Positions 16,256-24,767 of a stretch of DNA of 64,000 nucleotides are shown piece by piece. The notes under the pieces are model-generated. The model worked only from the letters and a program-made list of their open reading frames with translations, did no database searches and was not told the DNA's origin. The first letter of the stretch is position 1; the number at the start of each line of letters is the position of its first letter. A program made the translations under genes and the position numbers. Source of the stretch: Smithella sp. (GTDB lineage: Bacteria; Desulfobacterota; Syntrophia; Syntrophales; Smithellaceae); NCBI GenBank assembly GCA_007244375.1, contig SCVW01000045.1:62001-126000 (forward strand). The letters run 5' to 3'.

Positions 16256-17341
16256 TTATCTTCTTGCGGGCGGAACAAAAACATTCCGCATGCCTGTTCT
16301 TTCCAGTTTTATTGCAGATACAGGGCAATGATAAGAACAAACCCCGCAACCGATGCATTTCTTTTCATCTATTACTGCGATGTCGTCATCAAGGCTGATT
16401 GCTTCCATCGGACACATATCTATGCAAGCTTCGCATCCTGTGCATTCGGAAGAATCAACGCGGGCCATGCATGAAGTATAGGACTGCATTGGTGCGCCGC
16501 CAATGTAATATATTTGAAATGTACCACAGCAGCATTTACAGCAATTACAGATGGCAAATTCTTCATTGTTTATGTCCTGTTTTGCATGGAATGCCTTATG
16601 CACCAACCCGTCTTCCCTGGCTTTAGCAATTATCTTCAATGCTTCATCTTTTGATATTTTCTTACCGAAATTATATTTGATTACAAACTCTGCGGTCTGA
16701 CCGAAAATGAAACAGTTTTCTCTTTCTTTCGTAACCTGACAGGGCTTACCCAAAAGATCTTTTTCGTGACGACAGTAACAGGTGGATATTGCTATTGTGT
16801 CGAATTTTTCGATGATCTTCTTCACATCTTCATATGGCAAAACATCGTCAAGAGCTCCTTTTATTTCCTGTTCCACCGGGACTACTCTTGTTATTGGCGG
16901 GACAGTCTTGAGAAAATCCATAACGGGATCATACGCGCCCTGAACCATATCCGAGAGTTCCTTGAAAACTTGGTCGAATAATTTTGCCAGCTTTTTCTCC
17001 TTTTCGGTTTTCTCGCCTCTCATCAGAGTAAATTCGAATAATCCGGGTACCGGAGGCAAGAGTCTGTATACAATGGTGCCTGTGTTTTTACTGGGGATAC
17101 CACTAACGACACCTTTACGCATGAGTCCGTCCAGCATTTTGTCCAATGCTTCATCGCTTAAAATGGACTTTTCCTTGATTTCCTTTAAATTCATCGGTTT
17201 GGTGAATACAGGAATGAATTCCGCCTCTTTTTCATCCATTATGGTCTGCAACAATTCAATCAATGTTCCGGTAACAGGTATCGGAATAGCTCCCGCAGCT
17301 ATCGAAGCTTTTGCGGCCTCCTGCCATATTTTTTCATTCAT
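16256..17341 (-). CDS. Multi-cysteine 4Fe-4S ferredoxin-like protein
   Basis: The C-terminal 70 residues hold two classic [4Fe-4S] motifs, CTGCEACIDMCP and CIGCGVCSYHCP. The middle adds two more cysteine groups, STCYCRHEKDLLGKPC and the dense CNCCKCCCG, so a third metal centre is possible. The N-terminal 130 residues look helical with a winged-helix-like stretch (MNLKEIKEKSILSDEALDKMLDGLMRKGVVS), as if a DNA-binding or protein-docking part were fused in front. Similar proteins occur in anaerobes next to redox enzymes, but I cannot name a function; electron transfer or redox sensing are both possible. GGAGAAG precedes ATG 17341. It is downstream of the diguanylate cyclase on the same strand, 47 bases away. 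Confidence 0.7.
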   Translation of the reverse strand: MNEKIWQEAAKASIAAGAIPIPVTGTLIELLQTIMDEKEAEFIPVFTKPMNLKEIKEKSILSDEALDKMLDGLMRKGVVSGIPSKNTGTIVYRLLPPVPGLFEFTLMRGEKTEKEKKLAKLFDQVFKELSDMVQGAYDPVMDFLKTVPPITRVVPVEQEIKGALDDVLPYEDVKKIIEKFDTIAISTCYCRHEKDLLGKPCQVTKERENCFIFGQTAEFVIKYNFGKKISKDEALKIIAKAREDGLVHKAFHAKQDINNEEFAICNCCKCCCGTFQIYYIGGAPMQSYTSCMARVDSSECTGCEACIDMCPMEAISLDDDIAVIDEKKCIGCGVCSYHCPVSAIKLERTGMRNVFVPPARR

Positions 17342-17388
17342 AAACTTCTCCTTTTCTGAATTAATTTGTAGTTTTTAACCATAAAAAT

Positions 17389-18624
17389 TTAAATCACTGC
17401 CCGATCATCGTCAGATTGTCCGCTAACCACAACACAATTGCGCCCTGCTCTTTTCGCGCGATACATTGCCTGATCAGCCTCCAGAATCAATGCATCAGGA
17501 TTAGCCTGACCTTGGCCGGGCACCATACTTGATACTCCGAAACTCGCTGTGATATTAGTTGAGACTGAATTTTTGTATTTTATCGTTGTTTCCATAATTT
17601 TTTTGCGCATTTGCTCTGCAATAATTCCAGCCTGCTCAGCGGTAGAATTAGTAAGCACCAACGCAAACTCCTCGCCACCGTAACGTGCCGCCAGATCTCC
17701 CGGTCGGCGTGCGTATTCTCTAATCAAAGAAGCCACGACCCGTAAACACTCGTCACCCGCCTGATGGCCATAGGTATCGTTAAAAATCTTAAAGCGATCT
17801 ATATCAGCCATGATGAAGCCAACCGGTTCGCGTTTACGTCTGGCACGCTGCCACTCAATGGACAGGCTTCTGTCCAGGCTGCGTCGATTGGCGATTTGAG
17901 TGAGACCATCAATGGCGGAAAGATATTGCAATGTAAGATTTGATTCTTCAAGGTCCCGATTCTCCAGAGAGAGGAGGCGCGATTGAAGATAATTTTGCCG
18001 TAAACTGCGCTCTATCAGGAAAGTACCAAGCAGTGCACTGATCGACGAGCCAAAAAAAACGTAGTTTATAATGACTACAATAGCCAGTTTGTTCGCTGTT
18101 TCGCCGAACCCGATTAAACCTATGTTTACAGAAAGCCACATAATAACTGCTGAAATAACTCCCCATTTGAACTGGATGCGTGAAAGTACGAATACGATAA
18201 CCATTGCCACGGTAATTGCATTGTAATAGTAATAATTGTAAGGTTCGATTGAATTCAGAGATATGGCGATCAATCCGCCCACGGCACTTGTGGCAAAAAG
18301 GCAGGTAAAGGGTTGCATATAGTTTCTGCCGACTCTTTGCTTGAAAGGTTCCCAGAAACTGAGCAACAATGGTACGCCCATAGGTATTCCGGCTACCAGC
18401 CGTATCAACCATGTACGTCCGGCCATTTCGAACATCCAGATTAGGTCGAGAATGCCGCAGGCCAGGAAAACAACCAATCCCATGATTCCGGCGATCTGCA
18501 TGTGAATGTAATAGCGGCGAAAGTAGTCCAACTGGAAATCATGTTCCAATTCACCGTTGAAACGCAGCCGCCAGCCACGATCATTCAATAGCTGTTGCAG
18601 GGTATTTAATTCGGCTTCTTTCAA
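17389..18624 (-). CDS. Membrane-bound diguanylate cyclase
   Basis: The N-terminal 220 residues contain about six hydrophobic membrane segments; the C-terminal 170 residues are a GGDEF domain that makes the second messenger cyclic di-GMP from two GTP. The active-site motif is GGEEF at 316-320, and RPGD at 307-310, five residues before it, fits an inhibitory I-site, so the enzyme should be active and feedback inhibited. A short segment between membrane part and GGDEF (SRLLSLENRDLEESNLTLQY) is probably a signalling helix. The start is a TTG (18624) preceded by AAAGGA; no ATG fits better. Cyclic di-GMP often controls pili and exopolysaccharide, and a pilT-like gene and glycosyltransferases are close by, but a direct link is inference. 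Confidence 0.92.
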   Translation of the reverse strand: MKEAELNTLQQLLNDRGWRLRFNGELEHDFQLDYFRRYYIHMQIAGIMGLVVFLACGILDLIWMFEMAGRTWLIRLVAGIPMGVPLLLSFWEPFKQRVGRNYMQPFTCLFATSAVGGLIAISLNSIEPYNYYYYNAITVAMVIVFVLSRIQFKWGVISAVIMWLSVNIGLIGFGETANKLAIVVIINYVFFGSSISALLGTFLIERSLRQNYLQSRLLSLENRDLEESNLTLQYLSAIDGLTQIANRRSLDRSLSIEWQRARRKREPVGFIMADIDRFKIFNDTYGHQAGDECLRVVASLIREYARRPGDLAARYGGEEFALVLTNSTAEQAGIIAEQMRKKIMETTIKYKNSVSTNITASFGVSSMVPGQGQANPDALILEADQAMYRAKRAGRNCVVVSGQSDDDRAVI

Positions 18625-18678
18625 GCTTGCGTCCTTTCCGGCAATTCAACATTAGCCGATCAGTGGTGGCAGGTCTAA

Positions 18679-18711
18679 CCAATCAGAAACATGAATCAAT
18701 TTTCTGACTGG
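18679..18711. repeat. Inverted repeat between dehydrogenase/glycosyltransferase pair and cyclase gene
   Basis: CCAATCAGAAA (18679-18689) and TTTCTGACTGG (18701-18711) are inverted copies with one mismatch, 11 bases apart. It may be a hairpin or an operator upstream of the diguanylate cyclase gene. Confidence 0.4.
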
Positions 18712-18848
18712 TCAAGTATATGGGTGACTTACCTGTGTGTCAAGAAATTTGAAACAGTAAATATTGTCTATTAAATACAATAATTGGAATGAATTTTAAT
18801 GCTTTTATTGTCTACATTCTAATTACAGTTGTGATTAGAACAATTATA

Positions 18849-19739
18849 TCAGTAGCGTTTTGCACCGATATTATAATAGGCAAGATCTGAAGGATTTGCA
18901 GAGTGTAAAAGTCGCTGAATGGAATCTCCTTTACAAATATTCGGATAACTTTTAAGCGCTTCTTGTTTGCCTGGCGTATCGGGACTCACATAGTCAATTT
19001 CTGCCTCATCTCTATGGTCTGTAGATGTTCCCGCTGCCGGCCAGTGTTCTGAATGAAGACCCAGTTGCCCGCAAACAAAACGATGATCCGGATGAACCGG
19101 TTCGCGCTCCTTCATGCGCAAAACACGTTTAAGACTGAAGCGTGTTGAGAAGAGATCAAACCATTGTCGTTCGATTAACCTGTAATCCTTTGGTGACAGA
19201 CTGCAAAATATATCAACTAAGGGCTTATAATTACGAAGAATTAAATACTGTGTACAGAAATCCACCGCATCGTAGCTCATACGGCGAGGCAAAGAAATAA
19301 ACCTGTATAAACGGTCTGTTGGAATATTAACGATCTCGTTAATTTCCATCAATAATCGATGAATAAGACGACGTGGCGGAGGCATCCATGCACATGTTGC
19401 CATCAATAAATCTGGATTCTCTTGCAGGCATTGTATGAATTCAAGTAAAGCTCTTTCTTCTAACAACCATGTATCACCGTCGAGGATTACAAGAAAATCA
19501 GGTTTAAATGGCAATGCCGCCTTAATTGCGTTTTTCATAAGTGAAATAGCACCGGCAAAGTGAGGCAGAGGTTTACAGGACACAAAAGCATCTTCCAGAT
19601 AGGGCTTAGCAGCGGCTCCGGACGAGGCATGTACTAATATGTAAGGATAAGTAAAATTAAGCTTGAAAATCTCCTGGTTGATGCGCGTGCAATCCAGACG
19701 ATCGTAACTTGTCAGGCAGATAGCAACTTTAGGATTCAA
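18849..19739 (-). CDS. GT-A type glycosyltransferase-like protein
   Basis: The 296-residue protein starts with KVAICLTSYDRLDC, a nucleotide-sugar-binding N-terminus like family 2 glycosyltransferases, and has FLVILDGDTWLL, a DxD-type metal and nucleotide-sugar motif. The rest is divergent and the sugar is unknown. The start is TTG 19739, which overlaps the TGA stop of the preceding dehydrogenase gene by four bases (TTGA), with GGAG seven bases upstream; translational coupling is likely. No membrane segment or signal peptide is seen. The pairing with a SAF-domain dehydrogenase suggests that both act on one modified sugar or sugar-acid product, which is inference. Confidence 0.65.
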   Translation of the reverse strand: MNPKVAICLTSYDRLDCTRINQEIFKLNFTYPYILVHASSGAAAKPYLEDAFVSCKPLPHFAGAISLMKNAIKAALPFKPDFLVILDGDTWLLEERALLEFIQCLQENPDLLMATCAWMPPPRRLIHRLLMEINEIVNIPTDRLYRFISLPRRMSYDAVDFCTQYLILRNYKPLVDIFCSLSPKDYRLIERQWFDLFSTRFSLKRVLRMKEREPVHPDHRFVCGQLGLHSEHWPAAGTSTDHRDEAEIDYVSPDTPGKQEALKSYPNICKGDSIQRLLHSANPSDLAYYNIGAKRY

Positions 19740-20911
19740 TTTACTACTCCAATATTACGACCAGTTTGCATAACGTTCTCTTCGGTAGCAAGCCACGCCT
19801 GCAACGCTCTCGATTCAGGCAATTCGACATCATCGCGCATTATCATTTCGCCTTTTGTGATCTTGCGTTTGATTATTATATCGCGCATAAGAGCGATGGG
19901 AAGATGTCCATGGTTTTCTAAAATACGCACGCATTCGCCACGCGTATCAAAGCTTCCCATGCCTTGTTTGATTCTATCACCAGGCATTAGCCTGTGCTTA
20001 GTTATTGTTGCAACGCTAAGTGCCGGAAGTGAGCCGTTATCCAGCAGGATGTTGCCGCCTGCTACTGTCCGGCGAAGCGTTTTTAAAATTTCTAAATGAC
20101 AAAGATGATAAGGTCGCACCAGCCGATAAAATGGTCCATCACCCATTTTCAAATATCCTAGAGCAACTGATTCTTGCGAATCATGATGCGCTATGATCAT
20201 CACAGCACCAGGTGCCTCTTGAGGCAAAACATAGTCGACAATTGGTTTGCCATGATTTTCTGCCGCTTTAGACAGTATATCCAATCCGTTGTTTATTTTA
20301 GAGACGGCAGGTCCAAGCATTCCTTGTCTGTAAATATCAACACCAAATCCGTTAGCAACAAGAGCCTGTTCAAGTTGAAGTTTTGTGCCATCCGTAAATG
20401 ACGTAACCTGAGGGAGTGAAATTCCATACATTTTTGAAAAATGCGCCATCGTTTTATACGTAGGTGAAAGATTTAGAAATCTCTTAACATTAACGTAAAC
20501 CAGCGGATCAAATCCCATTGCCTTGCCGTCTTCAGCGAGGGCAGCCAGTGATCCCGGTTGATCACCTTCAGCTTCTGTAATATATCCAAAATTACGATAG
20601 TAACTGCCTGCGATTACGTGCCATGCTGAATTCATTGTCACAATTTTTCGTTTGGCGGCAATTGCGTGTTCAATAACATCTGTTGCGTACAAAGGATCAC
20701 CGGAACATTCGACTATGATTTCTGACTTCTCAATCAGGGCATCTATGGAGGAGACAATTTCATCATCATGAAAGTCAGGGATATTTACTTTTTTACGTCT
20801 TGTTAATACTGCCCCGACTTTAAAATCGTTGGACCGTCTGATCGCCCTGGCCAGACCCTGCGCGATGAAGCCTGTACCAACGATGCCTATTACACAAGGG
20901 TTCTTAATCAA
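19736..20911 (-). CDS. SAF-domain NAD(P)-dependent dehydrogenase (homoserine dehydrogenase-like)
   Basis: The N-terminus IGIVGTGFIAQGLARAIRRS is a Rossmann NAD(P)-binding motif, followed by VECSGDPLYATDVIEHAIAA, as in homoserine dehydrogenase-like enzymes. The C-terminal 100 residues (from about GGNILLDNGSLPALSVATITKHRLMPGD to the end) look like a SAF (antifreeze-like) domain, common in sugar-acid enzymes. The combination is known in a family of oxidoreductases found in polysaccharide and antibiotic clusters; the substrate is not clear. The start is TTG 20911 with GAAGGAG nine bases before; an ATG four bases further upstream is in another frame and stops at once. The next gene overlaps its stop by four bases. 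Confidence 0.7.
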   Translation of the reverse strand: MIKNPCVIGIVGTGFIAQGLARAIRRSNDFKVGAVLTRRKKVNIPDFHDDEIVSSIDALIEKSEIIVECSGDPLYATDVIEHAIAAKRKIVTMNSAWHVIAGSYYRNFGYITEAEGDQPGSLAALAEDGKAMGFDPLVYVNVKRFLNLSPTYKTMAHFSKMYGISLPQVTSFTDGTKLQLEQALVANGFGVDIYRQGMLGPAVSKINNGLDILSKAAENHGKPIVDYVLPQEAPGAVMIIAHHDSQESVALGYLKMGDGPFYRLVRPYHLCHLEILKTLRRTVAGGNILLDNGSLPALSVATITKHRLMPGDRIKQGMGSFDTRGECVRILENHGHLPIALMRDIIIKRKITKGEMIMRDDVELPESRALQAWLATEENVMQTGRNIGVVN

Positions 20912-21018
20912 ACATCAATTCTCCTTCTAGAAAAAAATAGCAGACATACCAGCAGCAGTAACCAGAATAAATTTTTATGTCAAGGCAATCTTAATCATAA
21001 GAACAGAAATCTATTTTC

Positions 21019-21309
21019 CTATTTGTTAGTCAGATAATGTTTCACCGTCAGGATGGGATGTCGGTAGAGCATGCGGGGGCCGGAATATTTCATCACGGCC
21101 CTGATGTGTTCTCTCATATCCTGATTATAACAATGTGCGGGGCATTTAGAGCACCTGGGCTTGTTTTCTTTAAATTGACATTTCTCAATGCGTTTTTCAA
21201 CATAATCGAAAAGATTACTGCATTTCCGGCATGGGCCATTTATACTGCTGTGATGGTCACGGCAGTATAAATCAATCATCAGTTTGGCGGTTTTGATATC
21301 AGTTTCCAT
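21019..21309 (-). CDS. ygbA: YgbA-family nitrous-oxide-stimulated promoter protein
   Basis: The 96-residue protein matches my recollection of the YgbA_NO family (called nitrous oxide-stimulated promoter in E. coli): the pattern LYCRDHH, CRKCSNLFDYVEKRIEKC, CSKCPAHCY and the end VMKYSGPRMLYRHP is characteristic. In E. coli ygbA is induced by nitric oxide. The six clustered cysteines and the histidine pair could bind a metal, though no function is established that I know of. It sits next to the ferredoxin and hcp genes on the same strand, which fits a nitrosative-stress operon. ATG 21309 is chosen; no strong ribosome site is visible. Confidence 0.85.
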   Translation of the reverse strand: METDIKTAKLMIDLYCRDHHSSINGPCRKCSNLFDYVEKRIEKCQFKENKPRCSKCPAHCYNQDMREHIRAVMKYSGPRMLYRHPILTVKHYLTNK

Positions 21310-21350
21310 TTTTAATGATCACTTGTTTTTCTGCGTCACACGATTTGCGG

Positions 21351-22088
21351 CTATTGCTTCAAGATTTTTCCCCTTAAGCTCAGAACGATTTCTTTCAGCC
21401 GGATTTTTTTATTTGCTGCTTCCATTCCTTTTTTGACGATAGCAGGCAATTCCGAACAGCAGGGCACTTCCATAACAACTGTGGTAACACTCTTGATTCC
21501 TGCAGTTTTAAAAATATCGGCAAACTTTTGCACATACTCATGGGCGTCATCGAATTTCGGGCAGCCCATCATTACAACTTTTCCTTTTAGCAGATCACGG
21601 TGCAGAGTAGGAAAAGCGACGGCCGTGCAGTCTGCGAGGGCCAGCAGCTCGGCGCCTTTCAGGAAGGGGGCACCGGATGGGATCAGTTTGATCTGGATAG
21701 GCCAGTGGGTGAGGGCGGATTCTTCCGGCATACGGTCGAAATGTTTTGGCTTATTGGCCTCTGCGTAGGCGGAAGGTTTGTCAAAAATCTGAATGTGAGT
21801 TGAAGGGTAACCGCACGGCATTGTCTCCGATCCTTTCTCTTCTTTTGCCAGATGCTGCTTGACGGCTTCTTCATCAAAGGGAGACGCTTCGCGCTCGACA
21901 ATTTTCAGCGCTCCGGTAGGACACTCACCGATGCAGGCGCCCAGGCCGTCGCAGAACGTTTCCGATACCACTTTGGCCTTACCGTCGATGATTTGCAGCG
22001 CACCCTCGTCGCAGCCGGTCACGCACTGTCCGCAGCCGTTGCAGAGATCTTCATCAACCTCAATAATTTTTCGTAATATTTTTTTCAT
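21351..22088 (-). CDS. 4Fe-4S ferredoxin partner of hybrid-cluster protein
   Basis: Two cluster motifs lie at the N-terminus: CNGCGQCVTGC and CDGLGACIGEC, both typical of [4Fe-4S] binding. The remaining 170 residues include MPCGYPS and a stretch GCPKFDDAHEYVQKFADIF, as in ferredoxin-like proteins encoded beside hcp in anaerobes. In those loci it is expected to feed electrons to the hydroxylamine reductase; that role is inferred from position. The start ATG 22088 follows the hcp stop by 17 bases, so the two genes are co-transcribed, with ygbA downstream. Base composition is visibly GC-richer than in the surrounding genes, as for hcp. Confidence 0.85.
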   Translation of the reverse strand: MKKILRKIIEVDEDLCNGCGQCVTGCDEGALQIIDGKAKVVSETFCDGLGACIGECPTGALKIVEREASPFDEEAVKQHLAKEEKGSETMPCGYPSTHIQIFDKPSAYAEANKPKHFDRMPEESALTHWPIQIKLIPSGAPFLKGAELLALADCTAVAFPTLHRDLLKGKVVMMGCPKFDDAHEYVQKFADIFKTAGIKSVTTVVMEVPCCSELPAIVKKGMEAANKKIRLKEIVLSLRGKILKQ

Positions 22089-22105
22089 GAGTTCACCTTA
22101 ATTTA

Positions 22106-23743
22106 TTATTGTCCTTTCATCATGGCTTCGATGTCCGCCTGAACATCCCCAATGGGTTTGATGTCAAATTTTTCCACCAACACCCTGGCGACGTTGGGCG
22201 TTAAAAATCCCGGCAGCGTCGGGCCCAGGCGGATTCCCTTGACATTGAGATACAGCAGAGCCAGCAGAACGGCCACGGCTTTTTGCTCGTACCAGGCAAT
22301 GTCGAAGGAGATCGGCAGTTTGTTGATGTCTTTGAGTCCGAAGACCTCCTTGAGCTTCAGGGCAATCAGCGCCAGCGAATAGGAATCGTTACACTGGCCG
22401 GCGTCAAGTACGCGCGGAAGGCCGCCGATGTTGCCCAGAGGCAGTTTGTTGTAACGATACTTGGCGCACCCAGCCGTAAGAATTACGGTGTCTTTGGGCA
22501 GAGCTTGAGCCAATTCCGTAAAATAGCTTCGCGTCTTGTGGCGTCCGTCGCAGCCGGCCATCACGACAAAGCGTTTGATCGCGCCGGATTTCACGGCGTC
22601 CACCACCTTGTCCGCCAGTGCCAGAACCTGGTTATGGGCAAATCCGCCGACAATCTTTCCGGTTTCAATCTCTCTGGGGGGCGGGCAGGTTTTGGCCAGG
22701 GCAATCAACGCCGAAAAATCTTTCGAGCCACCCACCGGTCTGTCCGCGATATGTTTGGCGTCCGGATAGCTGACGTCTCCGGTCGTGAAAAGCCTGTTCA
22801 GATAGGTGTTTTCCTTTTTCACGGGCACCAGACAGTTTGTCGTCAGGATAATCGGGCCGTTGAACGTTTCGAAGTCCTCGTTCTGATGCCACCACGATGA
22901 GCCGTAATTACCCGCGAAATGACCGTATTTCTTAAATGCCGGATAATAGTGAGCCGGGAGCATCTCGCCGTGCGTGTAAATATCAATACCGCTGCCTTCC
23001 GTCTTTTTCAACAGTTCTTCCAGATCTTTGAGGTCATGGCCGGAAATCAGGATGCCCGGGTTGCCACGCACGCCGATATTGACTTGCGTGATTTCCGGAT
23101 GCCCGTATGTTTCGGTGTTGGCCTTATCCAGAAGCGCCATGGTGTTGACCGCCGTCTCGCCCGCCTTCATGACCAATGCGACCAGTTCATCCGCCGAAAG
23201 ATCCCGTGTGGTGTCCGCCAGCGCCTTAAAGACAAAACGGTAAACATCGTCGCTTTCATAACCCAGAGCGGCGGCGTGATCAGCATACGCGCAGATTCCC
23301 TTAAGGCCGAAAACCAAAAGCGATCTCAGCGACCTAATATCATCGTTGGAAGAAGCGTTAATGCGCACTTCGTCCGCGGCGGCTTTGGCCAGAATATCGT
23401 CTTTGCTCTTTGGTGCCCATATTGCGCAGTCAGGCAAATTTCCGGAAATACTTGAGGCGGCCTTGGCCTTCACGTCGTCCCGAACCTTCAGTGCTTCCTC
23501 AATCTTTTTGATAATGACCTCGTCATCCCACGCTACATTGGTGATGGTCACAAAAAGCGACTCGCAGACAAACCGTCCGACGTTCTTATCAACGGTAGCG
23601 AGTTTCTCGGCGTAAACCGAAATGCCTTTGCAGACGTAAATGAGCAAATCCTGAAGGTTTGCCGTCATTTCGGGTTTGCCGCAAAAGCCTTTGATCGTGC
23701 ATCCCTGATTTTTAATCGTTTCCTGACACTGATAGCAAAACAT
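22106..23743 (-). CDS. hcp: Class 1 hydroxylamine reductase (hybrid-cluster protein)
   Basis: Hcp (prismane protein) reduces hydroxylamine to ammonia in vitro and acts on nitric oxide in cells. The N-terminal cysteines are Cys3-x2-Cys6-x8-Cys15-x5-Cys21, the spacing of class 1 enzymes that carry a [4Fe-4S] cluster; the rest of the 545 residues contain the hybrid-cluster ligand regions such as [23 protein letters not shown] and QCNDSYSLA. The start ATG 23743 is preceded by GGGAGG. It heads a minus-strand operon with a ferredoxin gene and probably ygbA. A CRP/FNR-type regulator is divergent, and two TTGA-N6-TTAA boxes lie 40 and 71 bases upstream. Codon use is GC-richer than in neighbours, which hints at transfer. 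Confidence 0.95.
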   Translation of the reverse strand: MFCYQCQETIKNQGCTIKGFCGKPEMTANLQDLLIYVCKGISVYAEKLATVDKNVGRFVCESLFVTITNVAWDDEVIIKKIEEALKVRDDVKAKAASSISGNLPDCAIWAPKSKDDILAKAAADEVRINASSNDDIRSLRSLLVFGLKGICAYADHAAALGYESDDVYRFVFKALADTTRDLSADELVALVMKAGETAVNTMALLDKANTETYGHPEITQVNIGVRGNPGILISGHDLKDLEELLKKTEGSGIDIYTHGEMLPAHYYPAFKKYGHFAGNYGSSWWHQNEDFETFNGPIILTTNCLVPVKKENTYLNRLFTTGDVSYPDAKHIADRPVGGSKDFSALIALAKTCPPPREIETGKIVGGFAHNQVLALADKVVDAVKSGAIKRFVVMAGCDGRHKTRSYFTELAQALPKDTVILTAGCAKYRYNKLPLGNIGGLPRVLDAGQCNDSYSLALIALKLKEVFGLKDINKLPISFDIAWYEQKAVAVLLALLYLNVKGIRLGPTLPGFLTPNVARVLVEKFDIKPIGDVQADIEAMMKGQ

Positions 23744-23782
23744 ATGAAACCTCCCTGTAAAAGATTATTTGTCGTTTTGTTG

Positions 23783-23796
23783 TTGAATATAGTTAA
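23783..23796. promoter_or_regulatory. FNR/HcpR-like box 1 upstream of hcp
   Basis: TTGAATATAGTTAA matches the TTGA-N6-TTAA half-palindrome form of CRP/FNR-family operators. It begins 40 bases from the hcp start and its centre is 31 bases (three helical turns) from that of a second copy. Confidence 0.5.
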
Positions 23797-23813
23797 AAAA
23801 CTGATACGTATCC

Positions 23814-23827
23814 TTGACTTATGTTAA
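23814..23827. promoter_or_regulatory. FNR/HcpR-like box 2 upstream of hcp
   Basis: TTGACTTATGTTAA fits TTGAC-N4-GTCAA, the form reported for HcpR, except for one base in the right half. It lies between hcp and the divergent CRP/FNR-family gene. Confidence 0.6.
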
Positions 23828-23860
23828 GAAAAAGATATATTTTTACAGCGGAGACGTAAG

Positions 23861-23932
23861 CCCCGTTAGAAAGTCTTCTACTTTCCACCATGCAGGTTCT
23901 AACGGGGCAAGCAACGGGGCTTTCTAACGGGG
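23861..23932. repeat. Three copies of TTCTAACGGGG before the regulator gene
   Basis: CCCCGTTAGAAAG at 23861-23873 is inverted relative to TTCTAACGGGG at 23897-23907 and CTTTCTAACGGGG at 23920-23932. The last copy ends seven bases before the regulator start codon. Hairpins between the inverted and either direct copy are mutually exclusive, so the element could regulate the gene or be a mobile intergenic repeat. Confidence 0.7.
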
Positions 23933-23938
23933 TAAGCT

Positions 23939-24628
23939 ATGAAAAAAGCACGGGAAATACTTGTAAAAAGCCAGCTTTTCGGCGGATTGTCGAATGAGCA
24001 TATCACAGAAATCGAAAAAATTGCAGTCGATAAGCATTACAACAAAGGCGATATCATTTTTTATGACGGAGACGAAGGCATCGGTTTTTATTTGGTTGTC
24101 GCCGGCAGTGTCAGTGTTTACAAGCTTTCGCCCGACGGCAAAGAACAGATTTTCCATATTGTAAAAGAGGGCGAAAGCATCGGCGCAGTGCCCGTTTTTT
24201 CCGGCAAGTCTTTTCCAGCCAATGCCAGAGCGCTCTCCAAAACGCATCTTTTATTTTTCAATCGGGAAAAATTCATTGAGCTCATTACCGGTAAGCCGGA
24301 TCTCACTATGAATATTCTGGCTCTTCTTTCTGCGCGGCTTCGGGAATTCACCATCCAGGTGGAAAATCTTTCACTTAAGGAAATACCGGGCCGTCTTGCC
24401 TCTTACCTGCTTTATCTTTCGCAGGAACAGGGCAACAGGGATTTAGTCAAACTAAATATCTCCAAGGTGCAGTTGGCCAATCTTCCAGGAACTGGACCGG
24501 AATCACTATCCCGTGCGCTGGGTAACCTGAAAAGTAAAAAGATTATCGTGGAAGAAGTTGCCTGTATCAGGCTGATAAACCGTTCTCTGTTGGAAGAACT
24601 TGCCGAGAGAGGAAAAGATTTCACGTAA
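23939..24628 (+). CDS. CRP/FNR-family regulator, probably HcpR-like
   Basis: Residues 1-130 form a cyclic-nucleotide-binding-like sensor domain (GDIIFYDGDEGIGFYLVVAGSVSVYKL); the C-terminus is a winged helix with VQLANLPGTGPESLSRALGNLKSKKII as recognition region. The FNR iron-sulfur cysteines are absent: only one cysteine is seen near the C-terminus. Divergent placement from hcp and FNR-like boxes in between match HcpR of anaerobes, which controls hcp in response to nitrite or nitric oxide. The assignment to HcpR is by context. ATG 23939 lies directly after the GGGG repeat with no standard ribosome site; the repeat GGGG may act in its place. Confidence 0.85.
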   Translation: MKKAREILVKSQLFGGLSNEHITEIEKIAVDKHYNKGDIIFYDGDEGIGFYLVVAGSVSVYKLSPDGKEQIFHIVKEGESIGAVPVFSGKSFPANARALSKTHLLFFNREKFIELITGKPDLTMNILALLSARLREFTIQVENLSLKEIPGRLASYLLYLSQEQGNRDLVKLNISKVQLANLPGTGPESLSRALGNLKSKKIIVEEVACIRLINRSLLEELAERGKDFT

Positions 24629-24767
24629 TCATTTCTTGTTTTTCATACATTCTTTTGTTTGGCTGATTGAATTATGAAGTACTTTTTGATAAACTAGAAA
24701 AAAGTTAATAACTTGGTTAGTTAGTAAAATCGCAGACCAGAGCGCTTTAGCGCAAAGGAGTTTCAAA

